Assembly (NCBI RefSeq): GCF_001425485.1
Contig: NZ_LMQW01000051.1
Location: forward strand, 62,001 to 126,000
Direction of reading: 5' to 3'
Origin: Aureimonas sp. Leaf427
GTDB taxonomy: Bacteria; Pseudomonadota; Alphaproteobacteria; Rhizobiales; Rhizobiaceae
Length of the DNA stretch: 64,000 bases
The notes under the pieces are model-generated. The model saw only the letters and a program-made list of their open reading frames with translations, searched no databases and was not told the DNA's origin. The stretch's first letter is position 1, and the number at the start of each line of letters is the position of its first letter. Shown one piece after another: positions 56,957-64,000 of the stretch. A program made the translations under genes and the position numbers.

Positions 56957-56976
56957 GGTCTCACCATCATGAAACC
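56957..56976. promoter_or_regulatory. Candidate HigA operator (inverted repeat at higB start)
   Basis: GGTCTCA-CCATCA-TGAAACC: 7-base arms that match in six of seven positions, lying immediately upstream of the higB ATG. The position suits an autoregulatory operator for HigA or HigBA. Binding is inferred. Confidence 0.45.
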
Positions 56977-57041
56977 ATTGTACCGCTCCATGGGACATCC
57001 GGCAACGGGTACAGATGGATGCCGTTGGCGAAACCGGGATC

Positions 57042-57081
57042 GCCTATGTGGCTCCAGCGTAACAGGAAATGCCTATGTGGC
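57042..57081. repeat. Direct repeat GCCTATGTGGC
   Basis: GCCTATGTGGC at 57042-57052 and at 57071-57081, 29 bases apart, in the gap between divergent higB and ddl. May be a regulatory half-site pair or a trace of a local duplication. Confidence 0.4.
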
Positions 57082-57140
57082 AGTCGCGGGGAGCCTTTCT
57101 TCCATCGCCCTTACGATTTTCTTTCGACGCCCGATCGGCC

Positions 57141-57155
57141 TTAACGCCTGCTTAA
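57141..57155. promoter_or_regulatory. CtrA box upstream of ddl-ftsQAZ
   Basis: TTAA (57141-57144), CGCCTGC, TTAA (57152-57155): a full CtrA motif 76 bases before the ddl ATG. Together with the higBA insertion, which breaks the cluster, it suggests that ddl-ftsQ-ftsA-ftsZ is driven by its own cell-cycle-controlled promoter. Confidence 0.7.
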
Positions 57156-57230
57156 CCATCGCCACGCCATGAATAGGAACCGGGCCCTTGGAGGGCTCGA
57201 ACCCTGGCTAGGGATGGGAATGGGCGTTCG

Positions 57231-58154
57231 ATGACGAGGCATGTCGCGGTACTGATGGGGGGATGGTCGAGCGAGAGGCCGGTGAGCCTGTCCTCCGGCG
57301 CCGCCTGCGCCGATGCGCTGGAGGCCGAGGGCTTTCGGATCACGCGCATCGATGTCGGCCGCGACGTGATGACCGTTCTGTCCGAGCTGAAGCCGGACGT
57401 CTGCTTCAACGCGCTTCACGGCCCCTTCGGCGAGGACGGCACGATCCAGGGCGTCCTCGAATTCCTGGAAATTCCCTACACCCATTCCGGCGTGCTCGCC
57501 TCCGCGCTGGCCATGAACAAGGTCAAGGCGAAGACCGTGGCGAAGGCGGCGGGCGTGCCCGTGATCGACCACAAGGTGCTCGACCGCCGCGACGTGGCCA
57601 AGGCCCATGTCATGCCGACGCCCTATGTCGTGAAGCCGATCGCGGAAGGGTCGAGCTTTGGCGTGCTCATCGTGCGCGAGGATCAGGCCCATCCGCCCCA
57701 GCAGCTCCACGGCACCGACTGGACCTTCGGCGAGAGCGTGATGGTCGAGCGCTTCGTCCATGGGCGGGAGCTGACCTGCGCCGTCATGGGCGATGTCGCG
57801 CTCGGCGTCTGCGAGATCACGACCGAAGGCCACGCCTTCTACGACTACGATTCCAAGTACATGCCGGGCGGCTCGCGCCACGAGATCCCGGCGCCGATCC
57901 CGGCCCGCATCGCCAACCGCGTCCAGGCGGCGGCGCTCGCCGCGCATCGCGCGGTCGGCTGCCGCGGCGTCTCGCGCTCCGATTTCCGCTACGACGACCG
58001 GTTCGGCGAGGATGGCGAGCTGGTCTGGCTGGAGATCAACACGCAGCCCGGCATGACGCCGACCTCGCTCGTTCCCGATATCGCGCGTGCCGCAGGCCAT
58101 TCCTTCGGCGAGCTCCTGACCTGGATGGTGGAGGACGCGTCATGCCGGCGGTGA
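57231..58154 (+). CDS. ddl: D-alanine-D-alanine ligase
   Basis: 307 residues, ATP-grasp fold. Motifs: [42 protein letters not shown] and [15 protein letters not shown]. It joins two D-alanines for the pentapeptide. It overlaps ftsQ by 13 bases. This is the DdlB-type position in the dcw cluster. Confidence 0.96.
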   Translation: MTRHVAVLMGGWSSERPVSLSSGAACADALEAEGFRITRIDVGRDVMTVLSELKPDVCFNALHGPFGEDGTIQGVLEFLEIPYTHSGVLASALAMNKVKAKTVAKAAGVPVIDHKVLDRRDVAKAHVMPTPYVVKPIAEGSSFGVLIVREDQAHPPQQLHGTDWTFGESVMVERFVHGRELTCAVMGDVALGVCEITTEGHAFYDYDSKYMPGGSRHEIPAPIPARIANRVQAAALAAHRAVGCRGVSRSDFRYDDRFGEDGELVWLEINTQPGMTPTSLVPDIARAAGHSFGELLTWMVEDASCRR

Positions 58155-59077
58155 ACCGCAGCTCCCGCCGGGAGCCGAGCTTCCAGCGCGAGCCGACCTT
58201 CGATCACGGCAAGGGCTTCAAGCTCGCCTTCCGCCTGTCCATCGCGGGACGCCGCCTCGCGGCCCTCGGCGAGAACCTGTCGCGTCTGCGCGCGCCGCGC
58301 TTCGGCACGATCGCGGCCGTTCTCCTCTCCTCGACCGCCCTCTACGGCATGTCGCTGGGTGGCCATACGACGACCGTCATCGACACGATCGCGCAGCCGC
58401 TCGGCTTTGCGATCGACAAGATCGACGTCGCCGGCAATGGCGAGACCTCCGAGATCGACGTTCTTCAGACGCTCTGGGGAACGGGCGCGCAGAGCCTTCC
58501 CTCGCTCGATCCCGAGGCGGCACGCGTGGCGCTGGAAGCCATGCCCTGGATCGAGCACGCCTCGGTCTCCAAGACCTATCCCGACCGCGTCGAGATCAAG
58601 CTCGTCGAGCGCGCGCCCTTCGCCGTCTGGCAGAAGGGGCGGGAGCTCTTCATCATCGACCGGGACGGCGGCGAGATCATGCCGTACGGCGCGGCGCGCT
58701 TCGCGAACCTGCCCTTCTTCGTCGGCGCGGGCGCAGGCAAGAACGCGGCGGCTCTTTTGAGCGAGCTCGACGTGCTTCCCGAGCTTCGCGCAAGGGTGAA
58801 GGCCTACATTCGCGTCGGGGAACGCCGTTGGGATCTTCGTCTCGAGAACGGCGTGACCATCAGACTTCCCGAGGAGGGGGCGATCGAGGCAGCTGCCGCG
58901 GTCTCCAAAATGGATAGGGACGTGGGCTTGCTGTCGCGTGACATTCTCGCCGTCGACATGCGCATCTCCGATCGCATGGTCGTCAAACTGACGCCGGACG
59001 CCCTCGTGCGCCGCGACGCCGCTTTGAAGGCGCGCGAAAAGGTCATCAAGCAATCCTCCAAGGAGAAGCCGGTATGA
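58142..59077 (+). CDS. ftsQ: Cell division protein FtsQ
   Basis: 311 residues. Basic cytoplasmic N-terminus, one span ([19 protein letters not shown]), then a POTRA domain ([22 protein letters not shown]) and a beta domain. FtsQ is the divisome scaffold that links early and late proteins. Overlaps ddl, and its stop overlaps ftsA by ATGA. Confidence 0.93.
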   Translation: MPAVNRSSRREPSFQREPTFDHGKGFKLAFRLSIAGRRLAALGENLSRLRAPRFGTIAAVLLSSTALYGMSLGGHTTTVIDTIAQPLGFAIDKIDVAGNGETSEIDVLQTLWGTGAQSLPSLDPEAARVALEAMPWIEHASVSKTYPDRVEIKLVERAPFAVWQKGRELFIIDRDGGEIMPYGAARFANLPFFVGAGAGKNAAALLSELDVLPELRARVKAYIRVGERRWDLRLENGVTIRLPEEGAIEAAAAVSKMDRDVGLLSRDILAVDMRISDRMVVKLTPDALVRRDAALKAREKVIKQSSKEKPV

Positions 59078-60402
59078 CGCTCCTGTCCCGTCGCGGCGGC
59101 AAGCTCCCGCGCGTGAAGTCGGTTTCCTCGCGCAAGACCCGCATCATTTCCGTTCTCGACATCGGAACGACCAAGGTGACGTGCCTCATCGCCCGGCTGA
59201 AGCCGAAGGGCGAGAGCGAGATCCTGCCGAACCGGACGCACGAGATCGAGGTCATCGGCATCGGGCACCAGCGCTCGCGCGGCATCAAGTCGGGCGTCGT
59301 GGTCGATCTGGAGGCGGCCGAGAAGTCGATCCGCTTCTGCGTGGACGCCGCCGAGCGTCAGGCGGGCCTGACGATCGAGAGCCTCATCGTCTCGCTCACC
59401 GCCGGCCGGCTGAAGAGCCTGCGCGGTCGCGGCGAGCTCGGCGTTGACGGCGGCGAGGTCCAGGCCTCCGATCTCAAGCGCGTGCTCGGCCTTGCCGCCC
59501 GCGCGCCGATCGAGCCCGGCCGCGTCGTGCTGCACTCCATTCCGTTCGATGTCTCGCTCGACGGCGAGTCCGGGCTCGAAAATCCGCAGGGCATGGTCGG
59601 TCGCCGGCTCGGCGCGGACATGCACGTCCTGTCCGCCGAAGAGACGCCGCTGCGCAATCTGGAGGCTGCGATCAACCGCGCGCATCTTGTGGTCGAAGCT
59701 TTCGTCGCCACGCCCTTCGCCTCCGGCCTGTCGACGCTCGTCGACGACGAGGCCGACATGGGTTCGGCCTGCATCGACATGGGCGGCGGCGCGACGACGA
59801 TCGCGATCTTCCAGAACGGCCGCTTCGTCTATGCCGACAGCGTCGCGCTCGGCGGTCATCACATCACGATGGATCTGGCGCGTGGCCTGTCCATTCGGCC
59901 CGAACATGCCGAGCGTCTGAAGGTCATGCACGGCTCCGCCATGAGCGAGCTGATGGCCGATTCCGAGACGATCGAGGTCGCTCCGCTCGGCGAGGAAGGC
60001 TTCGAGGCGCCCGTCAACGTCGCCCGCTCGCTGGTCGCGCGGATCATCCGGCCCCGCGTCGAGGAGACGTTCGAGCTGATCCGCGACCGGCTGGCGGCCT
60101 CCGGCCTCGGCCATGTCATCGGCAAGCGCGTGGTGCTGACGGGCGGCGCCAGCCAGCTCGCCGGTCTCGGCGATGCCGCGCGCTCCATCATGCAGCGCAA
60201 CGTGCGCCTGGGGCGCCCGGTCGGCGTCGCCGGCCTCAGCGCGGCCAACAAGAGCCCGGCCTTCGCCACGGCGGTCGGTCTCCTGATCTACCCGCAGATC
60301 GCGCCGAGCGAGCACTTCGCCGAATCGGGCGCCGCCAGTTTCGCCTTCGACGAGGGCACCACACTAGGGCGCTTCGGCTCCTGGGTGCGGAAGAGTTTCT
60401 AA
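59074..60402 (+). CDS. ftsA: Cell division protein FtsA
   Basis: 442 residues, actin-like ATPase. [15 protein letters not shown], the SHS2/1C region, [14 protein letters not shown], and [12 protein letters not shown] are the typical ATP-site motifs. A C-terminal amphipathic helix ([11 protein letters not shown]) attaches it to the membrane. It tethers FtsZ polymers. ATGA overlap with ftsQ. Confidence 0.96.
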   Translation: MTLLSRRGGKLPRVKSVSSRKTRIISVLDIGTTKVTCLIARLKPKGESEILPNRTHEIEVIGIGHQRSRGIKSGVVVDLEAAEKSIRFCVDAAERQAGLTIESLIVSLTAGRLKSLRGRGELGVDGGEVQASDLKRVLGLAARAPIEPGRVVLHSIPFDVSLDGESGLENPQGMVGRRLGADMHVLSAEETPLRNLEAAINRAHLVVEAFVATPFASGLSTLVDDEADMGSACIDMGGGATTIAIFQNGRFVYADSVALGGHHITMDLARGLSIRPEHAERLKVMHGSAMSELMADSETIEVAPLGEEGFEAPVNVARSLVARIIRPRVEETFELIRDRLAASGLGHVIGKRVVLTGGASQLAGLGDAARSIMQRNVRLGRPVGVAGLSAANKSPAFATAVGLLIYPQIAPSEHFAESGAASFAFDEGTTLGRFGSWVRKSF

Positions 60403-60533
60403 CCGATCGGGGATCGGGGCCACGGATCGGCCCGGTCCCTCCAGAGAAGCGCGCGCCGCGCGTCTTGTTCGACCCACCTAAACTGACAGGCCGGCGCGGC
60501 GACACGGCCACTATCGCAAAGAGGATGAAGAAC

Positions 60534-62156
60534 ATGGCCATCAACCTGGCGAAGCCCGACATCACGGAACTGAAGCCCCGGATCACCGTGTTCGGTGTCG
60601 GCGGCGGCGGCTGCAATGCGGTCAACAACATGATCAACGCGGGCCTCGAGGGCGTCGAGTTCGTCATCGCCAACACCGATGCCCAGGCGCTGCGCTCCTC
60701 GCGCGCCGAGCGCGTCATCCAGATGGGTGTCGCCGTCACCGAAGGCCTCGGCGCGGGTTCGCAGCCGGAAGTCGGCCGCGCGGCCGCCGAAGAGTCGCTC
60801 GACGAGATCTGCGATCATCTCCTCGGCTCGCACATGTGCTTCGTCACCGCCGGCATGGGCGGCGGCACCGGCACGGGCGCTGCCCCCGTCGTCGCCCGCG
60901 CGGCGCGCGAGAAGGGCATTCTCACCGTCGGCGTCGTGACCAAGCCCTTCCACTTCGAGGGCCAGCGTCGCCTGCGCATTGCCGAGCAGGGCATCGAGGA
61001 TCTGCAGAAGAACGTCGACACGCTGATCGTCATTCCGAACCAGAACCTCTTCCGCATCGCCAACGACAAGACGACCTTCGCCGATGCCTTCGGCATGGCC
61101 GATCAGGTCCTCTATTCCGGCGTCGCCTGCATCACCGACCTCATGGTCAAGGAAGGCCTGATCAACCTCGACTTCGCGGACGTGCGCTCCGTGATGCGCG
61201 AGATGGGCAAGGCCATGATGGGCACGGGCGAGGCGTCCGGCGAGGGCCGCGCGATGGCCGCCGCCGAGGCCGCGATCGCCAACCCGCTTCTCGACGAGAC
61301 CTCGATGAAGGGCGCCAAGGGCCTCCTCATCTCGATCACCGGCGGCCGCGACCTCACCCTCTTCGAGGTGGACGAGGCGGCGACCCGCATCCGCGAGGAG
61401 GTCGACAGCGACGCCAACATCATCCTCGGCGCGACCTTCGACGAGAGCCTGGAAGGCGTCATCCGCGTGTCGGTCGTCGCGACCGGCATCGATAAGACGG
61501 CGCAGGAAGCCTACAACCGCCCGATCGAGGTTCGCCACGCGCCGATGATGCCGCGCCCGGCCGCCGCGGCGCCCGCAGCCCCCGTCCAGCAGGCCGCGAT
61601 GCCCGCCATGGCCTATGCCGCTCCCGTCGAGGCGCCCCGCGCCGCGGCACCGGTCGCCGCCGCGCCCGTCTACGAGCCGGAGATGGAAGCGGCTCCCGCG
61701 ATGGACACGCAGGACATGGAGGACGACTTCTCCGCCGCCCTTCAGGCCGAGATCGCACAGGTCCAGCACCGCGCGCCGGTCGCCGAGACCCGCCGCGAGA
61801 CGGCCGCTCCTGCCTCGCGCATGCCCCGCGTCGAGGACTTCCCCCCGGTCGTCCAGGCCGAGATGGAGCGCCGTTCCTCGGCTCTCGACATGAACGCCGA
61901 CGACAAGGGCCCGATGGGTCTCCTGCGCCGCCTCACGACCGGCCTCTCGCGCCGCGACGAGGAAGAGGGTCTGTCCGCCGAGACCAAGAGCGCGCCGCGT
62001 GCGCCGGAAGCCCGCCGCGCCGTCGTCGAGCAGAACCCCTATGCGCCGCGCCGTCAGGCGGCGGACTCCGCGGCCCGCCCGGTTTCGCAGGTTCGTCCCT
62101 CCGCCGAGGACGATCAGCTGGAGATCCCGGCTTTCCTGCGCCGCCAGACGAACTGA
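60534..62156 (+). CDS. ftsZ: Cell division GTPase FtsZ
   Basis: 540 residues, long for FtsZ because of an extended C-terminal linker (about 330-520) rich in Ala, Pro, Arg and acidic residues, as is common in alphaproteobacteria. Tubulin signature [10 protein letters not shown] near 107-116. The C-terminal peptide [12 protein letters not shown] binds FtsA and other partners. ATG 60534 starts [17 protein letters not shown], like relatives; an in-frame ATG at 60525 is also close. Ends at a strong terminator. Confidence 0.96.
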   Translation: MAINLAKPDITELKPRITVFGVGGGGCNAVNNMINAGLEGVEFVIANTDAQALRSSRAERVIQMGVAVTEGLGAGSQPEVGRAAAEESLDEICDHLLGSHMCFVTAGMGGGTGTGAAPVVARAAREKGILTVGVVTKPFHFEGQRRLRIAEQGIEDLQKNVDTLIVIPNQNLFRIANDKTTFADAFGMADQVLYSGVACITDLMVKEGLINLDFADVRSVMREMGKAMMGTGEASGEGRAMAAAEAAIANPLLDETSMKGAKGLLISITGGRDLTLFEVDEAATRIREEVDSDANIILGATFDESLEGVIRVSVVATGIDKTAQEAYNRPIEVRHAPMMPRPAAAAPAAPVQQAAMPAMAYAAPVEAPRAAAPVAAAPVYEPEMEAAPAMDTQDMEDDFSAALQAEIAQVQHRAPVAETRRETAAPASRMPRVEDFPPVVQAEMERRSSALDMNADDKGPMGLLRRLTTGLSRRDEEEGLSAETKSAPRAPEARRAVVEQNPYAPRRQAADSAARPVSQVRPSAEDDQLEIPAFLRRQTN

Positions 62157-62185
62157 GCGCACGACGAGCGTTGCAGTCATGACAC

Positions 62186-62221
62186 AGAGCCCGCCGTTGC
62201 AAGACGGCGGGCTCTTTTGTT
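62186..62221 (+). terminator. Intrinsic terminator after ftsZ
   Basis: A 12-bp perfect stem (62186-62197 with 62204-62215) around a TGCAAG loop is followed by TTTTGTT. It ends the dcw transcript before lpxC. Confidence 0.9.
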
Positions 62222-62477
62222 AACGAACTGGATTATATGCCGAAATTCCGCGTGCGGACCCGTGTCCCGGTAACAACGGGTAAGAATCCGTGATTTGGCG
62301 GAAAGGCTTCATCCACCTAGTTTCATGGCGTAGTGAAAGACGGGCGTATCGACGCTTCGGTCGACCCTGGGGAGGGGGCTGATGCAAGAGGTCGAAAGCC
62401 TAACCGGCGGGGCGGAAACGCTAGTCAGTTCAGCGGATGCCGCCGCGCATAAGGTCGGTTAGAGAGGACTTCCCATC

Positions 62478-63431
62478 GTGTTGATGCATCAGCAGACGAT
62501 CGGCGCGCGGATCGATTTCAACGGCGTCGGCGTCCACAGCGGCAACCCCGTGCAGCTTTCCCTCGTCCCCGCCGAAGCTGGAACGGGTGTCATCTTTCAC
62601 GTTTTCACGGCCGGCCGCACCCTGCCGCACGAGATCAAGGCGCTCTCGTCCAACGTGCCCGCGACGGACCTGTCGACCATCGTCGGCGATCTGCGTGGCG
62701 TTCATGTGGCGACGATCGAGCATCTGATGGCCGCCCTCTACGCGATGGGCGTCGACAACGTCATCGTCGAGATCGATTCCAACGAAGTCCCGATCATGGA
62801 CGGCTGCTCGGCCGCCTTCGTCGAGGCCATCGAGTCCGTCGGCCTGTCCCGCCAGTCCGCCAAGCGCCGCTACATCCGCGTGCTGAAGCCGGTTCGCGTC
62901 GAGGTCGGCCATGCCTATGCCGAGTATCGTCCGCACGAGGGCACGCGCTTCGAGGTCGAGATCGACTTCGCCTCGCCGACCATCGGCCGGCAGGTCTTCG
63001 CGGGCGATCTTTCGCCCGCTCTCTTCCGCGACGAGCTCGCCCGCGCCCGCACCTTCGGCTTCATGAAGGATGTCGAGCGTCTCTGGGCCTCGGGCCATGC
63101 GCTCGGCTCCTCGCTCGAGAATTCCGTCGTGATCGGCCATGACGACCGCATCATCAATTCCGACGGCCTGCGCTTCGTCGACGAGTTCGTCCGCCACAAG
63201 GCGCTCGACGCCGTGGGCGATCAGGCTCTCGGCGGCGCGCGCATTCTGGGCTGCTACCGCTCCTATCGCGGCGGCCACAAGGTCAACGCGCTCGCGCTCC
63301 AGGCGCTGCTCGCCGACCACACGGCCTACGAGATCGTCGAGGTCCCGACCCGTCGTCGCGACATCGCCCGTCACTCGCCGCTGATCACCGCCGCCGTCGC
63401 CGCGCCCGCCTACGGCCCGCAGACGCTCTGA
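62478..63431 (+). CDS. lpxC: UDP-3-O-acyl-GlcNAc deacetylase LpxC
   Basis: 317 residues. Zinc ligands H82 (TIEHLMAAL), H240 and D244 (VRHKALDAVGD); nearby IMDGCSAAFVEAI and ENSVVIG. It makes the first committed step of lipid A synthesis. GTG 62478 is taken as start with AGAGAGGA upstream; TTG 62481 and ATG 62484 lie next to it. It is separated from ftsZ by a terminator and 320 bases that show no gene, so it has its own promoter. Confidence 0.96.
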   Translation: MLMHQQTIGARIDFNGVGVHSGNPVQLSLVPAEAGTGVIFHVFTAGRTLPHEIKALSSNVPATDLSTIVGDLRGVHVATIEHLMAALYAMGVDNVIVEIDSNEVPIMDGCSAAFVEAIESVGLSRQSAKRRYIRVLKPVRVEVGHAYAEYRPHEGTRFEVEIDFASPTIGRQVFAGDLSPALFRDELARARTFGFMKDVERLWASGHALGSSLENSVVIGHDDRIINSDGLRFVDEFVRHKALDAVGDQALGGARILGCYRSYRGGHKVNALALQALLADHTAYEIVEVPTRRRDIARHSPLITAAVAAPAYGPQTL

Positions 63432-63697
63432 TCCACAGGCTTCTGCCGGGCGGAGTATTTCCGCTCCGGGCCGCCGGGTTTCTGGCGCCGCCAAGAAACA
63501 GGCGCGCGCTAAGCTTGCGCTCGGCGGCGTTGAGCCGCGTCGGCTGCGGCGTTAGACTTGGCGTCTCTTGGCCCGGCCTATGGTCCGATGCACCATCGCC
63601 TTAAAAAAGGCTTGTTGAATCCCCTTCTGCGCGTTGCAGGCCTCGGTGGTCTGATCTAGACAGCCCGGACGTCGGGGGTCCGAGGGGAAACGTCTTC

Positions 63698-64000
63698 ATG
63701 CGTCACATGCCGTTCCTGCGCGCCGAAAGGTCGTTCGCCCGTGGTTCCACGCTGCTGCGGGGCGCCGCCTGCCTCGCGCTCGTCGCGGGCTCGCTGTCTC
63801 TCGGCGGCTGCCTGTCCTTCGGCAAGGACGACGACTCCGCCGACGTTCTGGCGCTCGCCGCAGAGACCGAGCCGGCCGACGTTCTCTACAACCAGGGCCT
63901 CGCCAATCTCGAAGGCGGACGTCTCGGCGAAGCCGCCAAGAAGTTCGAGGCGATCGACCGCCAGCATCCCTATTCCGAATGGGCCCGCAAGGCGCTGGTG
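63698..64000 (+). CDS. bamD: Outer membrane assembly lipoprotein BamD (5' part)
   Basis: First 101 codons, cut by the window end. Signal peptide with lipobox LSLGGC (Cys38), then acidic linker and the first TPR ([43 protein letters not shown]), as in BamD/ComL/YfiO. It is a subunit of the BAM complex that inserts outer membrane beta-barrels. The gene normally follows lpxC in this group. Confidence 0.92.
   Translation, partial: MRHMPFLRAERSFARGSTLLRGAACLALVAGSLSLGGCLSFGKDDDSADVLALAAETEPADVLYNQGLANLEGGRLGEAAKKFEAIDRQHPYSEWARKALV

Noticed and set aside
62220-62236. A CtrA box in front of lpxC (TTAACGAACTGGATTA)
   Set aside because: The second half is GATTA rather than TTAA, so it is not a full motif.

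Overview
The window looks like chromosomal DNA of a high-GC alphaproteobacterium of the order Hyphomicrobiales. Pointers are the complete division and cell wall (dcw) cluster ending in ftsQ-ftsA-ftsZ-lpxC-bamD, three TTAA-N7-TTAA CtrA boxes, an EcfG-type stress promoter, an HWE-type histidine kinase and a class A RNase P RNA. An Aurantimonadaceae-like relative is my guess; the genus cannot be fixed from this sequence alone.

Bases 1-5463 are a tightly overlapping Bat/MoxR-type cluster: DUF58, DUF4381, two von Willebrand A proteins, a TPR protein and a BatD-like protein. Bases 5500-7756 carry a CtrA-boxed membrane protein followed by a ClpP-fold protein. Bases 7780-16372 are housekeeping and accessory genes: lipase-like hydrolase, RNase T2, the ABC-F factor EttA, an HWE kinase with its receiver, a degenerate receiver, a DedA protein, a MOSC protein and a TetR regulator. 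The TetR gene diverges from an RND efflux pump across a duplicated operator (16372-20716). A broken adenylate cyclase fragment separates the pump from PQQ glucose dehydrogenase (21245-23707).

Bases 24054-34960 hold trmO, an ArsR-methyltransferase/metF pair under a perfect 28-bp palindrome, a 28-residue membrane peptide gene, an amidase, a DMT exporter, a PLP decarboxylase, a PIN-domain gene pair, Mn catalase with a stress promoter, and a CPA2 antiporter. Bases 34980-36600 are visibly AT-richer and contain a DUF805 gene broken by a stop codon, a tiny membrane protein and a methyltransferase. Bases 36621-40970 are rich in cell wall hydrolases (MltB-type transglycosylase, GH25 lysozyme, AmiD-type amidase) plus a Thr-rich lipoprotein and a TerB-DnaJ protein.

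From 41017 come rnpB, then a CtrA box and three MraZ boxes, then mraZ-rsmH-ftsL-ftsI-murE-murF-mraY-murD-ftsW-[two small membrane proteins]-murG-murC-murB-[higBA on the opposite strand]-ddl-ftsQ-ftsA-ftsZ-terminator-lpxC-bamD (cut by the window end). The two bracketed insertions interrupt an otherwise standard dcw order. A second CtrA box lies in front of ddl, so division genes ftsQAZ can be started independently of the long upstream transcript. No tRNA, rRNA, CRISPR array or insertion sequence was seen.
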